From positions 992,001-1,056,000 of the forward strand of contig NZ_JARUBF010000001.1 of assembly GCF_029626025.1 (NCBI RefSeq): DNA of 64,000 nt, given 5' to 3'. The notes beneath the pieces were generated by a model. That model was not told the DNA's origin and did no database searches. It saw nothing but the letters and a program-made list of their open reading frames with translations. Shown in pieces: positions 24,239-32,242 of this stretch (its first letter is position 1; every line of letters begins with the position of its first letter). The stretch is from Solwaraspora sp. WMMD406. GTDB lineage: Bacteria > Actinomycetota > Actinomycetes > Mycobacteriales > Micromonosporaceae. Made by a program: the position numbers and the translations under genes.

Positions 24239-26680
24239 TCAACGTTCGTCAGTCGATCGGACATCTCGGTCGGCGAGGTCGGTCACCTCGGTCGGCAGGT
24301 TGGTCAGGACCACGTCCAGCACCCGGACCGCATCCGCCTTCCCGAGTGGATTGTTCCCGTTGCCGCACTTCGGGGACTGCACGCAGGACGGGCAACCCGT
24401 CTCGCAGCCGCAGCTGGCGATCAGATCCCGGGTGGCGCCCAGCCACGTCCGGGCGGCCTGGTACGCGCGCTCGGCGAAACCGGCCCCACCGGGATGGCCG
24501 TCGTAGACGAACACCGTCGGAGCCTCGGTGTCCGGGTGCGCGGCGGTCGACAGTCCGCCGATGTCCCATCGGTCGCAGGTCGCCACCAGCGGCAGCAGGC
24601 CGATCGCCGCGTGTTCGGCGGCGTGCAACGCCCCGGGGACGTCGGCCGCGTCGATCCCCGCCGCCGCCAGCGCCGTCGGCGACACGGTGAACCAGACCGC
24701 GACGGTCCGCAGCTGCCGGGCGGGCAGATCCAGCGGCCTGGTGTCGAGGACCTCACCCGAGCCGATCCGCCGCCGCTGGTAGGAGACCACCTGGCTGGTC
24801 ACGTCCACCTCGCCGATGAACAGCCCCACCGGACCGGCGTCGCGGTACTCCCGTACCGACACCACCGTCAGGGCCGTCACCTCGCGGGCGTGCGTCGACC
24901 AGTCCGGCTCCTCGGCGTGCACCAGCGCGCACGCGCCGTCCAGATCCAGCTCGTCCACCACGTACGACACGCCCTGATGCAGGTAGACGGCTCCCGAATG
25001 CACCAGAAAATGCGACGAGCCCGGATCGACCGTGCCGAGCAGCCGACCGGTGGACGCCTCCACCACGCTGATCGGTGCGCCACCCTCACCTCGCAGGTCC
25101 ACCTCCGGCCGCTGGGCGGACGTCCAGTACCACCCGGTGGGTCGGCGACGCAGCAGGCCCGCCTCGACGAGCTCGGCGAGCACCTCCTTGGCGGCGGCCC
25201 CGCCGAACAGTTCCAGGTCGGCCGGGGTCAACGCGCCCTCGGCCGCCGCGCAGCACAGCTGCGGACCCAGCACGTACGGGTTGGTCGGATCGAGCACGGT
25301 GGCCTCCACCGGCCGACCGAACACCGCCTCAGGGTGATGCACCAGATAGGTGTCGAGTGGATCGTCCCGGGCGATCAACACGGCGAGCGCCTCCCGGCCG
25401 GCGCGGCCGGCCCGGCCGGCCTGCTGCCACAGCGACGCCCGGGTGCCGGGATAACCGCAGATCAGCACCGCGTCCAACCCGACCAGGTCGACGCCGAGTT
25501 CGAGCGCGTTCGTGGACGCCAGACCGAGCAGTTCACCGGAGGCCAGGGCGCGCTCCAACGCCCGCCGGTCCTCGGCGAGGAAGCCCGCCCGGTACGCCGC
25601 GACTCGGGCACCCAGCCCGGGCACCACCTCGTCGAGCGCCCGCCGGGCCGTCGACGCGACCACCTCCGCGCCCCGGCGGGACCGGACGAAGGTGAGGGTA
25701 CGGACCCCGGTGGCGACCGCGTCGGCGAGCAGATCGGCACCTTCCCGCAGCGCCGAACGGCGGACCGGGGTGAGGTCCTCGGCGTCGGCCCGGGCACCGG
25801 GCAGCAGCGGCGGCTCCCACAACGCGAAGGTCACCGCTCCGCGTGGTGCGCTGTCCTCGGTGACCGCTTCGACCGGCAGCCCGGTGAGTTGCCGGGCCGC
25901 CTGCGCCGGCTCACCCGAAGTAGCCGAGGCGAGCATGAAGCACGGGCCGGCGGCGGCGGTCCCGATCCGCATGTGCCGCTCGGCCTGCCGCCGCAGCCGG
26001 CGCAGCACGTGGGCCACATGCGAACCGAACACCCCCCGGTAGCTGTGGCACTCGTCGACGATGACAAACGACAGATGCCGAAGGAAGTTCGACCAGGCGG
26101 CCGACCTCGGCAGAATGCCCCGGTGCAACATGTCCGGATTCGTCAGCACGAACCTGGCGTGCTGCCGGATCCAGGCCCGCTCGGACTGCGGCGTGTCTCC
26201 GTCGTAGCAGGCCGGGCGTACCCCGTCGAGACCGAGACCCGCGACGGTCCGCAACTGGTCGGCGGCGAGTGCCTTCGTCGGCGCCAGATACAACACGGTC
26301 GCGCGTGGATCGGCCAGCAGCGTGGCCAGCGACGGCAGCAGATACGCCAGCGACTTGCCCGAACCGGTGCCGGTCGCCACGATCACGTGCCGGCCCGAAC
26401 GGGCCAGTTCGGCGGCCCGCGCCTGGTGCCGCCACGGCGCCGGCACTCCGCGCGCGACGAACGCGGCGCGCAGTTCCTCCGGCACCCAGTCCGGCCATGG
26501 CGCGGTGGCCCCCGGTCGGGCCGGCAACCGCCGGACATGGGTGATCGTCTCGGATCCGTCCCCCGACATCGGCACGGGAACGCCGCCCTGGCGGGGCAGG
26601 TGTCCGGCTGAGCGCCAGCGACGCAGCAGCCCCGCCGGATCCGGTGCCGGACCGGGCGTTACGGTGGCTGGTGAGGTCAC
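24239..26680 (-). CDS. DEAD/DEAH-box helicase with DUF1998 (MrfA-like)
   Basis: 813 residues from the GTG at 26680; a longer frame adds a Ser-Ala-Gly repeat tail from the 15-bp repeat and was not used. Motifs: WRHQARAAELA (Q-like), VATGTGSGKSLAYLLP (Walker A), VIVDECHSYRG (DEVH-type box), ATSGEP (motif III) and QQAGRAGRAG (motif VI). The C-terminal DUF1998 part carries the four-cysteine cluster CGCETGCPSCVQSPKCGNGN. B. subtilis MrfA, with the same architecture, repairs mitomycin C damage. Its place next to the tad locus is the conserved actinobacterial arrangement (Rv3649). Confidence 0.88.
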   Translation of the reverse strand: MTSPATVTPGPAPDPAGLLRRWRSAGHLPRQGGVPVPMSGDGSETITHVRRLPARPGATAPWPDWVPEELRAAFVARGVPAPWRHQARAAELARSGRHVIVATGTGSGKSLAYLLPSLATLLADPRATVLYLAPTKALAADQLRTVAGLGLDGVRPACYDGDTPQSERAWIRQHARFVLTNPDMLHRGILPRSAAWSNFLRHLSFVIVDECHSYRGVFGSHVAHVLRRLRRQAERHMRIGTAAAGPCFMLASATSGEPAQAARQLTGLPVEAVTEDSAPRGAVTFALWEPPLLPGARADAEDLTPVRRSALREGADLLADAVATGVRTLTFVRSRRGAEVVASTARRALDEVVPGLGARVAAYRAGFLAEDRRALERALASGELLGLASTNALELGVDLVGLDAVLICGYPGTRASLWQQAGRAGRAGREALAVLIARDDPLDTYLVHHPEAVFGRPVEATVLDPTNPYVLGPQLCCAAAEGALTPADLELFGGAAAKEVLAELVEAGLLRRRPTGWYWTSAQRPEVDLRGEGGAPISVVEASTGRLLGTVDPGSSHFLVHSGAVYLHQGVSYVVDELDLDGACALVHAEEPDWSTHAREVTALTVVSVREYRDAGPVGLFIGEVDVTSQVVSYQRRRIGSGEVLDTRPLDLPARQLRTVAVWFTVSPTALAAAGIDAADVPGALHAAEHAAIGLLPLVATCDRWDIGGLSTAAHPDTEAPTVFVYDGHPGGAGFAERAYQAARTWLGATRDLIASCGCETGCPSCVQSPKCGNGNNPLGKADAVRVLDVVLTNLPTEVTDLADRDVRSTDER

Positions 26681-26770
26681 GCCTGCACTCTCGCACTGGT
26701 GTGCGGGTGCCGCTGTCCCGGGGTCCGCGAGTGGCGCGCCGCCCTGCCAGGTGGTGGGCCCGTGCTCCTT

Positions 26771-26830
26771 GCCAGCCGACACCGAGCCAGCCGACACCGA
26801 GCCAGCCGACACCGGGCCGGTTGACACCGG
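26771..26830 (+). repeat. 15-bp tandem repeat upstream of the helicase
   Basis: Four units of gccagccgacaccga with small changes in the last one lie in the 290-bp gap between the divergent helicase and bldG-like genes. This gap otherwise shows no gene. Confidence 0.85.
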
Positions 26831-26970
26831 GCCGGGCACCCGCCTCCGGCACGGCACACCCGGGCGGCGGGTACGGGTGAAGATCGTCGATCAGCAGGAG
26901 CCGTGCGGCGCGACGGGCTGGGCGGTGGTTAGATGCTTTCAAGCGTGCAACACAGCCGGAGGAGGGACCG

Positions 26971-27342
26971 ATGGAGCTGTCGCTGACGACTCGCACCGTG
27001 GGCGAGCACACGGTCCTGGAGGTCGGCGGCGAGGTGGACGTCTACACCGCCCCCAAGCTCCGGGAACGCCTCATCGAACTGATCGACGGCGGGAGCCGAA
27101 AGGTCGTCGTCGATCTCGGTCGGGTCGATTTCCTCGACTCCACCGGGCTCGGGGTCCTCGTCGGCGCGCTCAAACGACTGCGTCCGGCCGGCGGAACCTT
27201 CGGGCTGGTCTGCGAGAAGGAATCGCTACTCAAGATCTTCCGGATCACCGCGCTCGACCAGGTGTTCCCGATCTTCCCGACGGTAGCGGCGGCCACCGGT
27301 GCGGAGCCGGGCGGCCCGTCCGGCGCGGTTCCCACGGCGTGA
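26971..27342 (+). CDS. Anti-sigma factor antagonist, BldG-like STAS protein
   Basis: 123 residues, preceded by GGAGGAGGG. It is a complete STAS domain with the phosphorylatable serine at residue 57 in [12 protein letters not shown] and the [11 protein letters not shown] helix. Unphosphorylated antagonists of this type bind an anti-sigma kinase and free a sigma factor. The next gene, an ATPase overlapping as TGATG, repeats the bldG/orf3 pairing of Streptomyces, where BldG controls development and stress sigma factors. A Gly/Ala/Pro tail of about 15 residues follows the domain. Confidence 0.9.
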   Translation: MELSLTTRTVGEHTVLEVGGEVDVYTAPKLRERLIELIDGGSRKVVVDLGRVDFLDSTGLGVLVGALKRLRPAGGTFGLVCEKESLLKIFRITALDQVFPIFPTVAAATGAEPGGPSGAVPTA

Positions 27343-27776
27343 TGGCCACGGTCCGCCTGTCGTTTTCCCCGGCCCCGGTGCACGTGCGCACCGCCCGCCT
27401 GGTCGGCGTAGCCGTCGCCCGCCGGGCCGGCGTGGCCGAGGAACTCCTCGACGAGGTACGGCTCGCGATCGGTGAGGCATGCACCCGGGCGGTCGCCTTG
27501 CACCGCCAGTACGGTCTGGCGGACTTGGTCCAGGTCGAGATGTCCGACGAGGAGACCTACACCGTACGAGTGATCGACCGCGCGCCGATCGAGGCCGGTC
27601 TCGGGCTGAGCGCGCTGCCCCCCGACGAGCTGGCCAACGAGTCGCTCACCGACGAGGCGCTGACCGTCGGCGTGGGCTTCGCGTTGCTCGCCGGGTTCGT
27701 CGAGGACCTCCAGGTGCGCCCGGTCGACGAGGGGATCGGCACCGAGGTCCGGATGGTGTGGCCGGTCGGCCGCTGA
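27342..27776 (+). CDS. Anti-sigma-factor ATPase partner of the BldG-like protein
   Basis: 144 residues of the HATPase_c anti-sigma type, coupled to the upstream gene by TGATG. The N-box region reads EVRLAIGEACTRAVALH; the asparagine that normally binds magnesium is Arg, so kinase activity may be reduced. The G-box is weak (VGFALLAGFVEDLQV). I recall the Streptomyces orf3 partner of BldG as having a similar substitution. It probably binds the STAS protein and one or more sigma factors. Confidence 0.8.
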   Translation: MATVRLSFSPAPVHVRTARLVGVAVARRAGVAEELLDEVRLAIGEACTRAVALHRQYGLADLVQVEMSDEETYTVRVIDRAPIEAGLGLSALPPDELANESLTDEALTVGVGFALLAGFVEDLQVRPVDEGIGTEVRMVWPVGR

Positions 27777-27914
27777 CCGCGTCGTTCAGCAAAGATCAAC
27801 GTACGTCGTCGCAGGTTCCGTACCTGCCTGCGAGAATGATCCACCGATCCGTGGGTAGACCGTGTGACCTGGCTTACCCCGGGCCGCTAGAGTACGCGGG
27901 TCATCACCAACTGC

Positions 27915-27941
27915 GCTGACCGTACAACCTGTGCGGTCAGC
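27915..27941 (+). promoter_or_regulatory. Hairpin in the hppA leader
   Basis: GCTGACCG (27915-27922) and its exact complement (27934-27941) flank an 11-base loop about 80 bases before the hppA start, in a 245-bp gap without genes. It may end the anti-sigma transcript or structure the hppA leader. Confidence 0.45.
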
Positions 27942-28021
27942 AGATTCGTCGCTCCCCGCGTGGAGTCGTCCCGGCGGTTCGTCCACCGCTCGGGGCGAGC
28001 GTTCGGTACAGGAGGACACTG

Positions 28022-30412
28022 ATGTCCGGGACCACCTTGGCCGCTGAAGGCGGCGGGCTGTCCCTTACCGGCTCACACCTGACGTACGTCATCATCGCAG
28101 CGGTCATCGCGCTGGTGGCACTGGGTTTCGCCGCCGCCCTGGTCAGGGCGGTACTGGCGACCGGTAGGGGCACCACGAACATGCAGGAGATCGCTGGCGC
28201 CGTACAGGAAGGAGCCTCGGCCTACCTGTTCCGCCAGTTCAAGACCCTCGGCGTATTCGTCGTACTTGCCGTCGTGCTGCTCTTCCTACTGCCCGTCCAC
28301 GAGACGGCGGACAGCAGCGAGACGATGGTGAAGCTCGGTCGATCCGTCTTCTTCATCGTCGGCGCGGTGTTCAGCGCGTTCATCGGCGGTGCTGGGATGG
28401 CGCTGGCCACGCGGGCGAACCTGCGGGTCGCCGCAGCCGCCGGCGCTGGCGCCGGCGGCCGAGAGAACGCGATGAAGATCGCCTTCCGTACCGGTGGGGT
28501 GGTCGGCTTCCTGACCGTCGGCCTCGGCCTGTTCGGCGCCGCCCTGGTGGTCGTCATCTACCGGGTCGACGCGCCGACCGTACTCGAAGGCTTCGGCTTC
28601 GGGGCCGCGCTGCTCGCCATGTTCATGCGGGTCGGCGGCGGCATCTTCACCAAGGCCGCCGACGTCGGCGCCGACCTGGTCGGCAAGGTGGAGCAGGGCA
28701 TCCCGGAAGACGACGCCCGCAACCCCGCCACCATCGCCGACAACGTGGGCGACAACGTCGGCGACTGCGCCGGCATGGCCGCCGACCTGTTCGAGTCGTA
28801 CGCGGTGACCCTGGTCGCCGCACTGATCCTCGGCCGGGCCGCGTTCGGTGAGGAAGGCCTGGTCTTTCCCCTGATCGTCTCGACCATCGGTGCCGTGATC
28901 GCCCTCTTCGGCGTACTCATCACTCGGCTGCGCCCCAGCGACCGCAGCGGCATGACCGCGATCAACCGGGCCTTCTTCACCTCGGCGGTGCTGGCGGCGG
29001 TGCTGGTCGCCGTCGCGGCATTCCTCTACCTGCCGGGCAGCTGGTCCGACCTGCTCGGTGCCGACTGGCGGGCCGACCTCGACGTCGACGAAGGGGCCGA
29101 CCTGCCGCTGTCCCCGGCCGGCCTGGCGATCGGTGCCGTGATCATCGGCATCGTGCTGGCCGCCGCGATCCAGGTCCTCACCGGATACTTCACCGAGGTG
29201 CACCGCCGTCCGGTGCAGGACATCGGCAAGAGCTCGCAGACCGGCGCGGCCACCGTCATCCTGGCCGGCATCAGCGTCGGCCTGGAGTCGGCGGTCTACT
29301 CGGCCCTGCTGGTCGGCGCGGCGGTGTTCGGCGCGTTCCTGCTCGGCGGCGGATCCATCACCCTGTCGCTGTTCGCGGTGGCGTTGGCCGGCACCGGCCT
29401 GCTCACCACGGTCGGCGTTATCGTCGCGATGGACACCTTCGGCCCGATCTCCGACAACGCGCAGGGCATCGCCGAGATGTCCGGCGACATCGACGAGGCC
29501 GGAGCGCGGACGCTCACCGAACTCGACGCGGTCGGCAACACCACCAAGGCGATCACCAAGGGCATCGCGATCGCGACGGCCGTACTCGCCGCGACGGCGC
29601 TGTTCGGGTCGTACACCGACACGGTCAGCATCGCGCTCGAAGACGCCGGAATCGACGACGTGTCGGCGTACCTGGCCGACTCGCTCAACGTTGCCAACCC
29701 GGGCAACCTGGTCGGGCTGATCATCGGTGCGGCGGTCGTCTTCCTCTTCTCCGGTCTGGCGATCAACGCGGTGTCCCGCTCCGCCGGTGCCGTGGTGATG
29801 GAGGTCCGCCGCCAGTTCCGTGAGTTCCCCGGGATCATGGAGCGCACCCAGCGGCCGGAGTACGGCAAGGTGGTCGACATCTGCACCCGCGACGCCCAGC
29901 GGGAGCTGCTCACGCCCGGTCTGCTCGCGGTGTTGGCACCGATCGCGGTCGGCTTCGGCCTCGGCGCGGGCGCACTCGCCGCCTACCTCGCCGGGGCCAT
30001 CGCCACCGGTGTGCTGATGGCGGTCTTCCTGGCCAACTCCGGTGGCGCCTGGGACAACGCCAAGAAGCTGGTGGAGGACGGTGCGCACGGCGGCAAGGGT
30101 TCCGAGGCACACGCGGCCACCGTCATCGGTGACACCGTCGGCGACCCGTTCAAGGACACCGCCGGACCGGCGATCAACCCCCTGCTCAAGGTGATGAACC
30201 TGGTGGCACTGCTGATCGCCCCCGCGGTGATCATGTGGGGCGTCGGCACCGACCAGAACGACGCGCTGCGGATCATCATCGCGGTCGTCGCGACCCTGAT
30301 CGTGGTGGCGGCGGTGGTCTTCACCAAGCGCAAGCCGATGGCGATGGGCGAGAACATCGGTGGCGGCTCGGCCGGTGGCGCCGGGTCCGAGCCGGAACGA
30401 GTGAGCGTCTGA
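28022..30412 (+). CDS. hppA: Proton-pumping membrane pyrophosphatase, K+-independent type
   Basis: 796 residues, AGGAGG before the ATG. About sixteen membrane helices and the substrate signatures are present: DVGADLVGKVEQGIPEDDAR, NVGDNVGDCAGM and the C-terminal DTVGDPFKDTAGPAINPLLK. It hydrolyses pyrophosphate and pumps protons across the membrane. The residue after GNTT is lysine (K509 in GNTTKAITKG), which in known enzymes marks potassium-independent H+-pumps. A hairpin terminator follows at 30435. Confidence 0.95.
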   Translation: MSGTTLAAEGGGLSLTGSHLTYVIIAAVIALVALGFAAALVRAVLATGRGTTNMQEIAGAVQEGASAYLFRQFKTLGVFVVLAVVLLFLLPVHETADSSETMVKLGRSVFFIVGAVFSAFIGGAGMALATRANLRVAAAAGAGAGGRENAMKIAFRTGGVVGFLTVGLGLFGAALVVVIYRVDAPTVLEGFGFGAALLAMFMRVGGGIFTKAADVGADLVGKVEQGIPEDDARNPATIADNVGDNVGDCAGMAADLFESYAVTLVAALILGRAAFGEEGLVFPLIVSTIGAVIALFGVLITRLRPSDRSGMTAINRAFFTSAVLAAVLVAVAAFLYLPGSWSDLLGADWRADLDVDEGADLPLSPAGLAIGAVIIGIVLAAAIQVLTGYFTEVHRRPVQDIGKSSQTGAATVILAGISVGLESAVYSALLVGAAVFGAFLLGGGSITLSLFAVALAGTGLLTTVGVIVAMDTFGPISDNAQGIAEMSGDIDEAGARTLTELDAVGNTTKAITKGIAIATAVLAATALFGSYTDTVSIALEDAGIDDVSAYLADSLNVANPGNLVGLIIGAAVVFLFSGLAINAVSRSAGAVVMEVRRQFREFPGIMERTQRPEYGKVVDICTRDAQRELLTPGLLAVLAPIAVGFGLGAGALAAYLAGAIATGVLMAVFLANSGGAWDNAKKLVEDGAHGGKGSEAHAATVIGDTVGDPFKDTAGPAINPLLKVMNLVALLIAPAVIMWGVGTDQNDALRIIIAVVATLIVVAAVVFTKRKPMAMGENIGGGSAGGAGSEPERVSV

Positions 30413-30434
30413 CCGACCGGCGATCCGGATACTC

Positions 30435-30475
30435 CCGCCCGAGTCGACCTGCCGACGGCCGGTCGGCTCGGGCGG
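30435..30475 (+). terminator. Hairpin terminator of hppA
   Basis: CCGCCCGAGTCGACC (30435-30449) pairs with 30461-30475 through 15 base pairs with one G-U wobble around an 11-base loop, 23 bases after the hppA stop. Confidence 0.75.
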
Positions 30476-30540
30476 TCCGGCCATCGTCGCGACCAGTCCG
30501 GCCGGTACTGTTGTCGCCGCTGGTGCGTACGCTGCACTGC

Positions 30541-31086
30541 ATGGGAGCGCGCCGCGTGGTATCCACTGCCCGGACCACAGTGGTGCTCGCCATGGTCGCT
30601 CTCGCGATCGCCGGCTGCGGCGCCGGCCCGAGTCCTGTTGTCTGGGCCGCCGAGGTCTGCACCGCTTTGCGGCCCTGGCGGGCCGAGATCAGCACCCTGA
30701 CCAGCAGCACCCAGCAGCAGATGACCGCCCAGACCACGCCGGCGCAGGCGCAGGAGAACCTGATCCGGTTGCTGGACGGGGCGGAGACGGCCACCGAGAC
30801 CGCGCGTTCCCGGGTGGCGGCGGCCGGTGTTCCGGACGCCGACCAAGGGGAACAGGTGGCGAGCGGCTTCGTCGCGTCGCTCAGCGCGGTACGTGACGCG
30901 TACGGCAAAGCGGAAGCCGGCATCGCCGGGCTGGACCCCGGCGGGCCGGCGGACACCTTCTACGACGGGGTGGAGACGGTGCTGTCCACCCTGACCGAGG
31001 ACTACCAGCGCAGCGCCCTGGACACCAGTTCGCTGGACTCGGCCGAGCTCAACCGGGCCTTCGACGAGGTCCCGGAGTGTCGCTGA
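30541..31086 (+). CDS. Lipoprotein with a helical extracytoplasmic domain
   Basis: 181 residues. The signal helix VLAMVALAIAGC ends in an AxxC-type lipobox, so the protein should be anchored outside the membrane. The mature part is mainly helical, rich in Ala/Thr/Glu (LTSSTQQQMTAQTTPAQAQE), with cysteines only at AEVCTALRP and PECR near the two ends, which could form one disulfide. No known family. The next gene starts inside its last codons. Confidence 0.75.
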   Translation: MGARRVVSTARTTVVLAMVALAIAGCGAGPSPVVWAAEVCTALRPWRAEISTLTSSTQQQMTAQTTPAQAQENLIRLLDGAETATETARSRVAAAGVPDADQGEQVASGFVASLSAVRDAYGKAEAGIAGLDPGGPADTFYDGVETVLSTLTEDYQRSALDTSSLDSAELNRAFDEVPECR

Positions 31087-31790
31087 GTTCGCCGGCGGAT
31101 GTGCCGCGCGGGGTCGCCGGGGCACGGCAGCTGTCGCTGTTCGGGGTCGCGGCTGCGGATCCGACCCCCGGTGACCTCGCCGGCCTGCTCGCCGGCCCGG
31201 GCACGATCAGCCGGATGGGTGGCACCGTGCGGGTGTCGATCGACGTGGCCCATGCCTGGCGGGTGCACGTCCTGGTCGCTGAGCTCCGCCAGCGTGGGCT
31301 CACCCCGACCTGGCAGGAGCGCGCCGACGGCGGGCTGGTGGTGCGGACGGCTTACACTGCCGCGCTCGCCCGCCTCGGCGCAGCCTGGCTGCACCCCACC
31401 GCCACTCCCGAGGCGGCGGACCCGACTGCCGAACCCGGCGCCGACGCCGAACCCGCCGACGCCGAACCCGCCGACGCCGAACCCGACGACGACCGGCTGG
31501 TCAAGCGGCCGCCGGTCGGCTTTCACCTGGCCGGTCAGCGGTTGCGGTTGTGGGCGGCGGCGGCCGGGACTCGCGATCCGCTCGGCTACCGGCTACGGCT
31601 GGGTGAGTCGGACGCCGGGAACTGGTCCCAGACAGGGGCCGCGCTCGCCGCGATCGGACTGCCGGCGGTCCTGCTCGACAGCCGGTCCGGTGGCCCGGCG
31701 TACCGGATCGTCGGTCGTCGCCGGCTCACCCGGCTGGCAGAGCTGCTCGGTGACCGGCCTGCTGCCGCCCCGCCGGATGGCTGGGTCTGA
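31077..31790 (+). CDS. Hypothetical protein upstream of topA
   Basis: 237 residues from a GTG that overlaps the lipoprotein stop by 10 bases. Two similar halves are visible: GGTVRVSIDVAHAWRVHVLV with VRTAYTAALARLG, and RLRLWAAAAGTRDPLGYRL with YRIVGRRRLTRLAELLG. An acidic linker built of ADAEP repeats separates them. No known domain; there is no signal or membrane segment. I recall similar genes before topA in Micromonosporaceae, but cannot name a function. Confidence 0.7.
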   Translation: MSLSSPADVPRGVAGARQLSLFGVAAADPTPGDLAGLLAGPGTISRMGGTVRVSIDVAHAWRVHVLVAELRQRGLTPTWQERADGGLVVRTAYTAALARLGAAWLHPTATPEAADPTAEPGADAEPADAEPADAEPDDDRLVKRPPVGFHLAGQRLRLWAAAAGTRDPLGYRLRLGESDAGNWSQTGAALAAIGLPAVLLDSRSGGPAYRIVGRRRLTRLAELLGDRPAAAPPDGWV

Positions 31791-31801
31791 CCACCCGCCG
31801 T

Positions 31802-31899
31802 CCGTCGTCGGTCGGGCTCGCGCCGTCGTCGGTCGGGCTCGCGCCGTCGTCGGTCGCGCTCACGCCGTCGTCGGTCGCGCTCACGCCGTCGTCGGTCGC
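31802..31899 (+). repeat. 21-bp noncoding tandem repeat before topA
   Basis: Four full units and a partial fifth of a 21-bp sequence starting ccgtcgtcggtcg lie just after the previous stop codon; units 1-2 and 3-4 form two subtypes. Copies abut with no spacers, so this is not a CRISPR array. Confidence 0.9.
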
Positions 31900-32242
31900 G
31901 TGGTGTCCGATCGGCGACACAACACCTCGGACATAGACGGTCGCCACCGGACCGGATCCGGTGCGGTGTGCCACGTCACCCTCTCGTTCGGTGTACGGTG
32001 TCGCCGTTGGTGCGGTGGACGTGAACTCGGTCGGCATCGGGTGGGCTGCTGACCGGCTCTCGAGGTCTAATCGGACGACTGGTGCGAATCAGGCCAAAGG
32101 CTTGGGCTCGCGCGCTCCGTCGCACCTTGAATCGCGTTACGTTGGACGTCGTGGCTGTCGTCCGCCCTCGTGGCGGACGCCAGTGCACGCGGGGCCGCCG
32201 ACCACAACTGCGGCCCGGCAGTGGGTCGAGGTCAGGAGAGAA
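31900..32242 (+). promoter_or_regulatory. Upstream region of topA
   Basis: No gene is visible here. The stretch is open in the topA frame, but the predicted residues do not resemble any topoisomerase and no ribosome site supports an early start. It presumably holds the topA promoter; the region around 32118-32150 (TTGAATCGCGTTACG) is the least GC-rich. Confidence 0.4.

Noticed and set aside
24179-26611. 810-codon plus-strand frame
   Set aside because: Antisense to the DUF1998 helicase, whose motifs are all present on the other strand.
28286-30484. 732-codon minus-strand frame
   Set aside because: Antisense to hppA; Asp/Gly/Arg-biased composition and no family resemblance.
31961-32242. Long N-terminal extension of topA
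   Set aside because: The frame is open but the added residues resemble no topoisomerase, and the GTG at 32243 has a proper ribosome site and gives the normal N-terminus.
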